Assembly (NCBI GenBank): GCA_001606155.1
Contig: LODT01000006.1
Coordinates: 248,001-312,000 of the forward strand
DNA from: Tieghemostelium lacteum
Lineage: Eukaryota; Evosea; Eumycetozoa; Dictyosteliales; Raperosteliaceae
Direction of reading: 5' to 3'
Length of the DNA stretch: 64,000 nt
Shown: positions 55,684-64,000 of the stretch, piece by piece
Numbering within the stretch: position 1 is the first letter of the stretch
How the letters are laid out: each line of letters opens with the position of its first letter
Translations under genes and position numbers: made by a program
Notes under the pieces: model-generated
What the model was told of the DNA's origin: nothing
The model's database searches: none
What the model saw: only the letters and a program-made list of their open reading frames with translations

Positions 55684-56081
55684 AAATGTAGAGAGATTGC
55701 AAAAACTTACATTGCAAATTCTATTTTTAAATTTCAATGAATTTACTTCTCAATTTTTTTTTAAATTAAAATTAGGTCAACCTGCAGTGTGAATTAACAC
55801 TCTACCTTTTTTTTTTTTCTCACCGTCTCTCAGCTATCAACAATAATTTTTATAATTGGGGGGTGTATAGTGTTTGTGTTGTTAGAGTTTTTTTTTTTAC
55901 CCAATTCAAATTTATTGAAATCATTATCTTTATTTATATATTCACTTATTGTACATTTATATATTGAATATTTTCCATCAAAGTACTATAGCACACTCAT
56001 TTGTATATTTATAAATTTATATATAATATTTTTATAGAGTTTCTATTTTTGGTATTTTGGTAATAACAAAACAACTATAAA
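55684..56081. other. Intergenic region upstream of the RBR ligase
   Basis: About 400 bp, AT-rich with T9-11 runs and a G7 run followed by TGTATAGTGTTTGTG at 55857-55878. This G-run plus GT-rich tract resembles the ones before the TIG protein and the polyketide synthase. No gene is seen. Confidence 0.4.
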
Positions 56082-57968
56082 ATGAATAGTAATTTATATG
56101 ATGGACATGTTGTACAAACAAATTTTTATCATTCATGTTTAGAGGATCAAATACATGATAATCTAATGCAAATGATAATGTGCAGTAAAAATGCCAATCA
56201 GTTATTTAGTAGTAGTAATCTATCAAAAACTTTATCCACAACATGTACATCAAATCATCAAAATCAACAATCAACTTTGAAAATAGATGATGTGTTTGAG
56301 GGTGGAGATGAACAAGAATGTTTTATATTTCCTGATCCATCTCTATTTGATAATATTATTAGTAATAGTATGGAATTATGTAAACCTCCACCATTAGTAT
56401 CTTTAGAGACTTATAGAATACTAAAAGACAAAGAAATGGAGGAAAAGAAATATCTTAATATTATGATTGAAGGTGAAGATTTAGAAGATGTAGAAGAGGA
56501 TTATATTGATATTCAAGATCCATATTCATTTAAATTTCCCCATCCGTCACTATACTATAATAATGATAGAGATAATAGATATATACCAAATGCTAGTTTT
56601 AAATTTGAATCTGATATATTGGATCATGATTATGTAAATAGTTCAATGGAGAACTCAAATTATAATTATCAAGTTGATCATGATTTGGGAATTAATATTC
56701 TCTTTGAAGATAATGATACTATGGACTACGATGCAAGTTTTAAATTTCCAGATCCAACCATATTTGATGCCTATATAGACCCAATGGTATTGAATAGTAT
56801 ACTGCCATCAAGACCTCCAACACCACCACCAATACCACCACCTGTAAAAGTTATTAGAAGAAATACATTTAATAACTATAGAAATGTAAATAGAATACCT
56901 CAAAAACTTGTAAATAATAATAATAATATCAATGTTAATAATAATATTAATAGAGTACATAATAATAAATATATATCAGTAAATACAACAAATAGTGGTA
57001 TATTTGATAAGGAAAAAGAAGTTGCATTTGAATGTTCAATTTGTTGGGATGATTGCTACGAAACCTATTCATTTCCTTATTGTAAACATCAGTATTGTCT
57101 ATCATGTGTAAAATCACATTTGACTGAACAAGTATGGAAGACTAAAGGTGCCAATTTATCTTGTCCTTATCCAAAATGTGTATCACAGACATCTGTTCAT
57201 GATTTTCAATTAATTGTAGATAAGAATGTCTATGATAAGTATATGTTGTTTGCCCAGATTAGAAACAGAACTTTTGGTGACCAAAAAGTGGTATTTTGTT
57301 TGAATTGTGAGTTTCCATTGGTTGTAGAGACTAAAGAGCAGTTGGAGATTCAGTGTGACAATGACCAGTGTAAAGCTGAAATGTGTATTGAGTGTGGTAC
57401 ATTTGTACACCCTGGAATCAATTGTCAAATCAACAAAGAGAATATCTATAATAGTATGTCTCCAGAGGAAAGAGAGACTATAAAGGTTTTTGAAAAGGAA
57501 CAGTATAAGGAATGTCCTCAATGCAAGACATTTGTATTTAAAGAAGATGGTTGTGAATGTGTAAATTGTCTGTCATGTGGTCACCAATTTTGTTACTATT
57601 GTTTGGAACCACATGACCATAACTTGGCAACCCATGTACATGGACCTCGTTATATTGCACCACTGATTGACACCTATCGACCAAACAGAGAACACGGACG
57701 AAAGAAGAGAATCTTTAAACAAGCCATGAAATTAGTTGGATATACTGCTTTGTGTATAGTTGGTGCTGGACCTGTTTTGGCAGCAGGTGCTGTTTTTGTA
57801 TTGGGTTACTCTGTCGCATACCCATTCATTCAACTTAGAAAACACTTAAAAGCAAGTAAAAATAGATCTTTTAGAAAATGGTGTCAACAAGAGATCAAAA
57901 GAAGAGAGGAACTGGGATTACCAGTCAGTGATTATATTAGACAAGCTTCCATTAAAAAGAAGAAATAG
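56082..57968 (+). CDS. RBR-type E3 ubiquitin ligase with C-terminal membrane segment
   Basis: One exon, 628 residues. RING1 starts near 316 (CSICWDDCYETYSFPYCKHQ), then IBR (CDNDQCKAEMCIECGTFV...C) and RING2 from 478 (CPQCKTFVFKEDGCECVNC). The presumed catalytic cysteine is C491 in the DGC motif; the HM/HxTC residues usual after it are replaced by ECVNC. After RING2 comes a hydrophobic segment (about 555-585, LVGYTALCIVGAGPVLAAGA) that would anchor it in a membrane, with a basic tail. The N-terminal 300 residues are acidic and low-complexity but carry a short repeated motif F-[IK]-F-P-[DH]-P-[ST]-[LI]-[FY] at 81, 150 and 220. RBR ligases form a thioester with ubiquitin; membrane-anchored members (RNF19/RNF144-like) act in quality control and signalling. 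Target unknown. Confidence 0.88.
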   Translation: MNSNLYDGHVVQTNFYHSCLEDQIHDNLMQMIMCSKNANQLFSSSNLSKTLSTTCTSNHQNQQSTLKIDDVFEGGDEQECFIFPDPSLFDNIISNSMELCKPPPLVSLETYRILKDKEMEEKKYLNIMIEGEDLEDVEEDYIDIQDPYSFKFPHPSLYYNNDRDNRYIPNASFKFESDILDHDYVNSSMENSNYNYQVDHDLGINILFEDNDTMDYDASFKFPDPTIFDAYIDPMVLNSILPSRPPTPPPIPPPVKVIRRNTFNNYRNVNRIPQKLVNNNNNINVNNNINRVHNNKYISVNTTNSGIFDKEKEVAFECSICWDDCYETYSFPYCKHQYCLSCVKSHLTEQVWKTKGANLSCPYPKCVSQTSVHDFQLIVDKNVYDKYMLFAQIRNRTFGDQKVVFCLNCEFPLVVETKEQLEIQCDNDQCKAEMCIECGTFVHPGINCQINKENIYNSMSPEERETIKVFEKEQYKECPQCKTFVFKEDGCECVNCLSCGHQFCYYCLEPHDHNLATHVHGPRYIAPLIDTYRPNREHGRKKRIFKQAMKLVGYTALCIVGAGPVLAAGAVFVLGYSVAYPFIQLRKHLKASKNRSFRKWCQQEIKRREELGLPVSDYIRQASIKKKK

Positions 57969-58076
57969 ATTTTTTAAATTCTAGAATAAATATGGTATAT
58001 CATGTATCACAGACGGAGTGGGGAAAGTTCATTTTTTTTTTATTCCCAAATAGAATGTTTATTATATTACATTATT

Positions 58077-60180
58077 TTAACCCAAGTTTTTCATTGCTTT
58101 TTTTATCAGTTTTTGTGTATCTATTAAGTTATAATATAGTAGATATTCAATAGCTTTTCCAATGAACCAGTAATAGTATTCATAACCTTTTAACAGTACC
58201 TCTAAATGTACCTTTTCTTTAACTTGTGATAGGTATCTTATAATTCTATATCTCTCATCCTTATTGGAATTATTTACACTGTTTATGCCTTGAGTTGCAT
58301 ATCTACACATGATTGTAAATCTATTTACAGGTGCACCAACTTCCAAATTAACTGATCTTATTAAATTGTTATTTCTGAGAATAAAGAATAAATGTCTGGG
58401 CATACTTTTCATTAGAGTATTAACCTGTAACATAAAGTCATCGTTCATAAACTGTCCCATCATTTTTTCCATGTCCTCTGGAGTCACTTGATTGCCTATA
58501 CCCACACTTGAATTTTCAAAATTTCTCATTAGAATGATATTTGAAAATAGCTTGTAATTTTCAACACCCAAGATTTTGGAGTAGTGTTGTACTTTCTTAT
58601 GATCGCAAAGCACTAAACTTCGATAGAGGTGACAAAAATTAATTCTAAATTCATTGTCATACTCTCTATAGAGACCATGATCAATAAGTACAACTTGAGC
58701 TCTCTTTGGGTACTTTGGATGCTGTCTTACTAATATATTACCACAATGTGGGTCCACATGAACAAAGCCATGAATAAATATCTGTTCTGAACAGATTTCC
58801 AGTAAATTCTGTAAAACATCTTTCTCTGTCAACCCCATTCTATGAAGTGACTTGGTATCATTAACTTTACATCCATGTATAAACTCAGTAGTCAACACTT
58901 TCTTACTACTGTATTCGTGGTAGACTTTAGGAATATATGACATGGGATGTTGTATCTCTCGTTTTGCTCTCTCTCCATTCTTTGCCTCATTTACAAAATC
59001 CAATTCAGAGGACAATACCATTTTCATTTCATCAGCCATCCAAGAGAATTCAAATTCTGGAAATGCAAACTCCACCATTTTTATAAATATTTTCTGGGTC
59101 ATTAGATCACCTTCAAAATTTCTAGCAACATCTGAATATTGTACCTTAACTGCCACCTCCTCACCTGAAAATGTCTTTGCCTTATGAACTTGTGCCAAAG
59201 ATGCTGCTGCAATTGGATTCTTATCAAATTCAGCAAACCTATATAGATTTTCAATTTTGTTAGATCACCAAATCACTAACTATTAAATTATTATTTTAAT
59301 TTACATACACTTTACTAGGTGATTCACCAAAATCCTCAATGAAAGCTTTTTCAATTTCACTGTATGGTCTAAATAGAACTTTATCTTGTAGCACTGATAA
59401 TGTTTTGGTGTATTGTGGTGGTAATACATGATTTAGTGATGCTAAATATTGACCTGATTTAATATAAAGTCCACCATTTGCTAAACATAATTTTAAAATT
59501 TTTTCAGCTGATTCTTGATGTAATTGATCTAATTTTGCATTGTAATTTGGATCATTTTTATCTTTCCATTCCATTAATTTATAATTAAACATTACAGTCA
59601 ATGCAGTAACCATTGCACGTTCAAATCGAATAAATATATTTGCAATACCACTTATATAATGATCTGGATATTTTTTAATATAAACTGATAATCCATAGAA
59701 TCCCATTACCATTAATAACCTTCTAATTAATTTCTTTTGATTTCCTGTGTGACCATTTAAATATTGAATTAGAATTACTGAATATATATTTCAATCATGA
59801 TGTATATATAAGATGGTCTTACTTTTTATAAAATTTGTTAACCAATTTATAAATCTATTTGTTGATTGTTGTTGTTGGTCATTTTTAGATTTGGTATCTT
59901 CTTGTATGGTATTTATACTTGATGGGGGTACTTGTGATGTTGAATAATATCTATTGAGTGTGTTACTTAGAGGTTTAATATTACATATATTATTGTTACT
60001 AGTATTATAGGTTTTCAATGTTGTTATTGTTGAAAACAATTGTGTATTACATTTTAATGATTGATTGGATTTATATGAATATAAAGAATAACTAGTTAAA
60101 TGATTACTATTCCTTGAAATATTAATCCTTTGTATATTTGTTATACCTTTTGGAATAATACTTCTAATTAGTGTATTCAT
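58077..60180 (-). CDS. ABC1/UbiB atypical kinase, ADCK1-like
   Basis: Three exons. Exon 1 is 60180-59823, exon 2 ends at 59309, exon 3 is 59238-58077. Two acceptors fit for exon 2: 59744 (78 nt intron, 651 residues) or 59777 (45 nt intron, 662 residues). The first 80 residues, rich in Ser, Asn and Arg with no acidic residues, look like a mitochondrial targeting peptide. The KxGQ motif is GGLYIKSGQYLAS, the Ala-rich nucleotide loop is IAAASLAQVH, AVKVQY holds the ATP lysine, HVDPHCGNIL holds the catalytic/metal residues, and DHGLYRE replaces DFG as in ADCK1. ADCK1/Mcp2 affects mitochondrial lipid and membrane homeostasis and is thought to bind ATP without classical protein kinase activity. Confidence 0.87.
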
Positions 60181-60392
60181 TATAGAGTTTAAAAATGAAA
60201 TAGTCAAAAACTAAATTTAAAATCTTATAATTTCTATTCAATCATCATAATTATTACAAATCGAAAAAAAAAATATGAAATTGAAATATCTGGTGTAATG
60301 TTTTGGTGTTTGTGGGTGTAATTGTGACATTTTTTTTTTAAAAATGATATAATTGATAAAAATAGGTTAGCTTTGAAAGCTCATTTATTTAA

Positions 60393-61346
60393 TTAATTAG
60401 TCTTTGATTTTGGAGAGGGAATGGGAGTTAAGGATTTTAATATGAATGGTTTCAGTGCATTTGAAATGAGTACAACAAGATAACCAAGGAACCAAGACAA
60501 ATTAACCAAAGTCACAGTTGTCAATATTCTGTAGGATTCTTGTGCCAAGTAAGAAAAGTCACCAAGTGGTGGTGGAAATAGCATATAATTTAAATTGATA
60601 CCACTAATAAAACTGAGAATTTCAAATAATGAGAAATGAGTCAAACCAATTAGACCTCCACTCATAAGTGCATGTGACCATTGAAATTCAATATTATATT
60701 TATAGATATGTAACACAAATGGTGATATTAAAAGTGCGTAATGTTGAATAAAAAAGTTGTGTTGTTCAAATGGTAATTGTAAATCTGTTAAATCTGGTGC
60801 TATTAATGCTGCAACTCTATAGAGTGTTGTATATTTGATATTAGTCACTTCATGACTATTTAGATCTACATACATTAAAATAAATACCTACGTTACAAAT
60901 ATATAATAAATAGATAATTTAAATACTTGTGTTCCTCTAGCTATATTGTCAGTCAATAGACAATAGGCATAGATACAACTGACCACATGACAAGGTTGAA
61001 ACATAAAAAAGAGAATTCGCCAACCTCTTATTGTTTTATAGATGACATTTAATATTACATTGATAATCAATACTGTTGCTAAAAGTGTTGGTACAATTGA
61101 TTTTGCAGGACCGTGTGTTAATGAGGACTTTGATTTCTTTAAAGTACCCAATTTCTCATTGGATACCATTGATCTTCCAACTATAATCAGTAGCATACAG
61201 ATGGCATTCATTATAATGAATTCATGTGCATGTTGTTGTGGTGTAAGAAACCAATGTTTATCACTAATCGGATCACTGATACTCGAAAATACATTGGATA
61301 TAGATTCAATTACATATTTATTGTAACAACTTAATAGTACTTCCAT
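60393..61346 (-). CDS. tmem164: TMEM164 family polytopic membrane protein
   Basis: Exons 61346-60927 and 60887-60393, separated by a 39 nt intron (GTATTT...CGTAG), give 304 residues. Six or seven membrane helices are visible. Family matches: QQHAHEFIIMNAICMLL, FQPCHVVSCIYAYCLL (human LLNPCHLVTMMHIFLL) with the conserved Cys-His, LPFEQHNFFIQHYALL (human LPFELEIYYIQHVMLY), and the later HFSLFEILSFISGINLNYML. Human TMEM164 is an ER acyltransferase that makes C20:4 ether phospholipids and promotes ferroptosis; Cys and His in the CH motif are the proposed catalytic residues. That function here is inferred from the family. Confidence 0.84.
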
Positions 61347-61826
61347 AGCTATATATATATTATATGATTTACTAGTTTTAAAATTTTACTAGTAAAAATG
61401 ACTCTTTTGTCACCTTCGATAACAATGAGTTGCAACCCGAATAAAATTAATTTAAATTTTTAAAAAAAAAAAAACACCAAACAATTAGTCCCAACCCTCA
61501 CCATTAACGGGAACAATAAAAATCCTTTTTTGATTATTATTCATGGAATATTAAAACTTAAAGTTATCAAAAATTATTTGAAAAAAATTTAAAATTTAAA
61601 AATAAAATTATTTATTAAAAAAAAATGTAGGAATGTAAAAATAAATTACAAATAATTAATTTTAACCAATTTGGGATTGGAAATCTAGATTCTATTATTT
61701 TTTTTTTATTAATAAAAAAGACTTATTGTGATATTTTTTTTTAATTTTTTTATTTTCTAAAACCAAAAAACTTGTAGAGAAGAACATATTATAGTTACCA
61801 GAGTAAATTATTAATATATAAAAGAA
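61347..61826. other. Divergent intergenic region
   Basis: About 480 bp between TMEM164 and the 105-residue gene; very AT-rich with A10-12 and T9 runs, one less biased patch at 61420-61520 (CAACCCGAATAAAATT, CCCAACCCTCACCATTAACG). No open frame or RNA gene is recognised. Confidence 0.4.
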
Positions 61827-62144
61827 ATGACATTTGTATCAGGAGTATGTTATGATCCACAAAGAGCTAAAGAAAGTGTCCATCAAGTGAAAGACATTCT
61901 CACTACTATAGAGGGAATTTTAAAAAAGGATGCCATTTCAGAGGGACAAGCACAAGAGGCATACAAAATGTATGAAACTTTACCTATAACTTACCAAATT
62001 AATTGGTCAGTTGCCAACGAAGATCCATGTGAAAATCAGAAAAAGGCTGACTTTTGTAGAGATAAATTAAATGAACTTAACTATGTTTACAATTTTACAA
62101 AATCAAAAACCATTCCAAGAGCATTCAATGCTGATAACTATTAA
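61827..62144 (+). CDS. Uncharacterised 105-residue soluble protein
   Basis: One exon; starts MTFVSGVCYDPQRAKESVHQ and ends AFNADNY. It is predicted mostly helical (KDILTTIEGILKKDAISEGQ, EAYKMYETLPI). Codon use is strongly non-random (GGT, CCA, ACT) as in highly expressed dictyostelid genes, and the protein lacks homopolymers, which argues it is real and well expressed. I do not recognise the family. Three cysteines (C8, and C68/C77 in PCENQKKADFC) are present. No signal peptide. Confidence 0.72.
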   Translation: MTFVSGVCYDPQRAKESVHQVKDILTTIEGILKKDAISEGQAQEAYKMYETLPITYQINWSVANEDPCENQKKADFCRDKLNELNYVYNFTKSKTIPRAFNADNY

Positions 62145-62311
62145 AAGCTGATCCTTCACTGGATTAATCATTGTAAATAATATAATAAACTCTATCCCCT
62201 TTTGTAAATAAACCCTCTTCACAATGTAAATTTTTAAGTTTTTTGATATTTTTTTTATTTCTGAAAGGCGGGAGAGAAAGAGAGAAAAACATCGAAATTC
62301 AATTGAAGAAA

Positions 62312-63231
62312 ATGACAGATTTTAAAATTATTGATGATGCTATGGGATATGCAAGATTATATGGATTTATAGAAGTTGAAAAGCAAACAACTATACAAAA
62401 GTCACTTATTGGTAAATGTTAGTGTATAATTGGAGAATTGTGAAATAACAATAGGACTAATAATGTTTATAAAAAGAGAAATATGAAAAAGAGGCAGATA
62501 TATATTGGGATAAATTTTATAAAAAGAATAAATCAAATTTCTTTAAAGATAGACATTGGTTAGTTAGAGAATTCAGTGAGTTTCTAAAGAATTCAGATAA
62601 AGAAACTTTACCACAAAATAGAATAGATGTTTTTGAAATTGGGTGTGGTGTGGGTAACACTTGTTTACCACTAATGGAATTAAATAAGAATTTAAATTTT
62701 ACATCCTTTGATTTCTCTGAATATGCAGTCAAACTTCTAGCGGAACAAGTTGAATCCAATGACCTCTTTAAAGACCGATGTAAAACCTTTGTATACAATG
62801 CCTCCAAATTTGGAAATCCAGACCATCCCCTACCATCCTACATTCACCCTAACCAGTGTGATCTAGTAGTCATCATATTTGTAATCAGTGCAATGGATCC
62901 AACCACATTTCAACAGGTTGTTGACATGTGTCACTATGTATTAAAACCAGGTGGAATGGTACTCATCAGAGACTATGCAGTTGAGGATATGGCTCAAAGT
63001 AGATTCGAAAATTCACATCATCCTCTCAGTAAAATCTCAGATAACTTTCATGTAAGATATGACGGTACCAGAGCATACTATTTCTCATTAGACGAAATGA
63101 ATTCTCTCTTTTGCGGTACCAACAAATTCAAAAACCACCAAAATATCTATATCGAGAAAAAAGTTACAAACAGAAAACAAAACTCTGAAATGGATCGTAA
63201 ATTTATTCAATCTAAATTTATTAAACTATAG
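62312..63231 (+). CDS. METTL6: METTL6-like tRNA m3C32 methyltransferase
   Basis: Exons 62312-62411 and 62477-63231 (65 nt intron) give 284 residues, the same length as human METTL6. Signature segments: KYEKEADIYWDKFYKKNKSN, FFKDRHWLVREF, the SAM loop FEIGCGVGNT, and CDLVVIIFVISAMDP followed by LKPGGMVLIRDYA. DGTRAYYFSLDEM is the family's 'RgDGTRsYfFs' element. METTL6 makes 3-methylcytidine at position 32 of tRNA-Ser, needing seryl-tRNA synthetase; METTL2/8 modify tRNA-Thr/Arg and have longer N-termini, so METTL6 is preferred. The ATG at 62312 is the only one that fits the joined frame. Confidence 0.9.
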
Positions 63232-63262
63232 TATAAATATGGTTACATAAATTGATATTTAT

Positions 63263-64000
63263 TTATAAATATTCAAGTAAAGCTTGAGTATCTTTACAAT
63301 TGTGCTTTAGGTTTAAAAGTTTTTCTTTTAGATTGCATTCACGCATTATTTTCAGGTAAGGATGACCATCGTTGGTATCAACATCTTCACCACTCTGAGC
63401 AATTTTTAATAATGCTTCAATTGCAGAATCTAAAACATATTTGTCCTTGTGTTTTCCTACTACTTCACAAAATCCAATTAAAAATCCTTTTTGATTGGCA
63501 AGATAATTAACTTGTTGTGGAAGGCCTAATGTAATTATATTGGATAGTGCCCATACAGCTTCTTTCTGAACATCTATATTATCACCTTGTATCAATTCTA
63601 TAAGAATTGGAACTAAATTAGCAGATATAGCCAGCCCAATGTGTTCAGGTGTAGCTGTTATATTACTAATAGTCCAGCATACCTCTTGTCTAACTGATTT
63701 TTTTTGGTTATATAGTAACTGATGTAAATACTCACAAAGAGTGGTAATGGTTGGAATTGGGAACATATATTCTTCTGATATTAAATTACCAATTGCTCTA
63801 GTTGTAGGTACTATTATTGTATTATGAGGTGACTTTAGTAATGGTAATAGTGTTTCTAGTAGTTTATCTTGGTATACTAGATCATACAAGTGAGATACTT
63901 CGAACCCTGTGATATGGTAAAAAGACCAACAAGCATGTTGTAAAATTTCCTCATCATTACATTTTAGTAATTTAAAAAGTAATGGTATACAACATTTAAT
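63263..64000 (-). CDS. Importin-alpha-like armadillo protein, C-terminal part (cut by window edge)
   Basis: 245 codons are open from the window edge to the stop at 63263-63265; the N-terminus (and any importin-beta-binding domain) lies outside. At least five ARM repeats are seen, including LLKCNDEEILQHACWSFYHI, RQEVCWTISNITA and VQKEAVWALSNIITLG. The CWxxSN/WALSN helices with Trp and Asn pairs form the NLS-binding ladder of importin alpha, which carries NLS cargo into the nucleus with importin beta. The sequence is more divergent than the usual dictyostelid importin alpha (for example SFYHIT instead of ALSYLS), so it may be a paralogue. The C-terminal end lacks the acidic CAS-binding tail. 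Confidence 0.8.
   Translation of the reverse strand: MKCCIPLLFKLLKCNDEEILQHACWSFYHITGFEVSHLYDLVYQDKLLETLLPLLKSPHNTIIVPTTRAIGNLISEEYMFPIPTITTLCEYLHQLLYNQKKSVRQEVCWTISNITATPEHIGLAISANLVPILIELIQGDNIDVQKEAVWALSNIITLGLPQQVNYLANQKGFLIGFCEVVGKHKDKYVLDSAIEALLKIAQSGEDVDTNDGHPYLKIMRECNLKEKLLNLKHNCKDTQALLEYL

Noticed and set aside
1-64000. Transposons, LTR elements, virus-like genes, CRISPR arrays
   Set aside because: No reverse transcriptase, integrase, transposase or capsid-like frame, no long terminal repeats and no regular spaced repeats were seen. Without a computed self-alignment, short degraded copies could be missed.

Overview
The window reads as nuclear DNA of a dictyostelid social amoeba. It is very AT-rich, with long A and T runs between genes. 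Genes are compact and carry few, mostly 55-105 nt introns with GTAAGT/GTATGT donors. Proteins contain Asn, Thr and Ser/Gln homopolymers, and several products are typical of this group: a PKB/Akt close to the Dictyostelium enzyme (T-loop and hydrophobic-motif threonines both offset by two residues from the positions I recall for it), a Dictyostelium-type polyketide synthase, TIG-domain surface proteins, a secreted Cys-rich family and F-box-like/LRR families. I cannot name the species. Three possible introns of about 39-45 nt and fairly modest homopolymers suggest it is not D. discoideum itself. Exon structures below were joined by eye from GT/AG sites, reading frame and family knowledge, and every join stated keeps the frame.

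Layout. 1-2.5 kb: secreted PHB-depolymerase-like enzyme (cut by the window edge), cytosolic pyrophosphatase, secreted Cys-rich protein. 2.5-12.5 kb: eIF2A, a Crinkler-type P-loop/nuclease-like protein, a degraded tail of a surface-protein gene, and a Nup214-like FG nucleoporin. 12.5-22 kb: ALDH8A1-like dehydrogenase, ORC1, NELF-C/D, a NOG1-like protein that has lost its GTP-binding motifs, an unknown protein and PKB/Akt. 22.7-31.8 kb: a TFIIIA-like nine-finger protein, three related F-box-like/repeat proteins in a row, and an RluA-type pseudouridine synthase.

32-47 kb is the accessory part: a TIG-domain membrane receptor-like protein, a 2338-residue polyketide synthase, a methyltransferase of the LCMT type just downstream, and an F-box/LRR/ankyrin protein whose stop lies 5 bp from the methyltransferase stop. 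47-64 kb returns to housekeeping genes: PH-domain protein, delta-COP, UVSSA (with an apparent one-base frameshift in an A9 run), a tiny ORF, a 1.7 kb gene-poor stretch holding an imperfect hairpin, LYRM1-like and BSD-domain proteins, a membrane-anchored RBR ubiquitin ligase, ADCK1, TMEM164, an unknown 105-residue protein, METTL6 and the end of an importin-alpha-like ARM protein.

There are no operons. Neighbouring genes alternate in strand and often converge with stops only 5-31 bp apart, so 3' UTRs probably overlap the partner gene. The one functional grouping I would argue for is polyketide synthase plus methyltransferase (35.9-44.4 kb). I see no tRNA, rRNA, CRISPR array, transposon or viral element.
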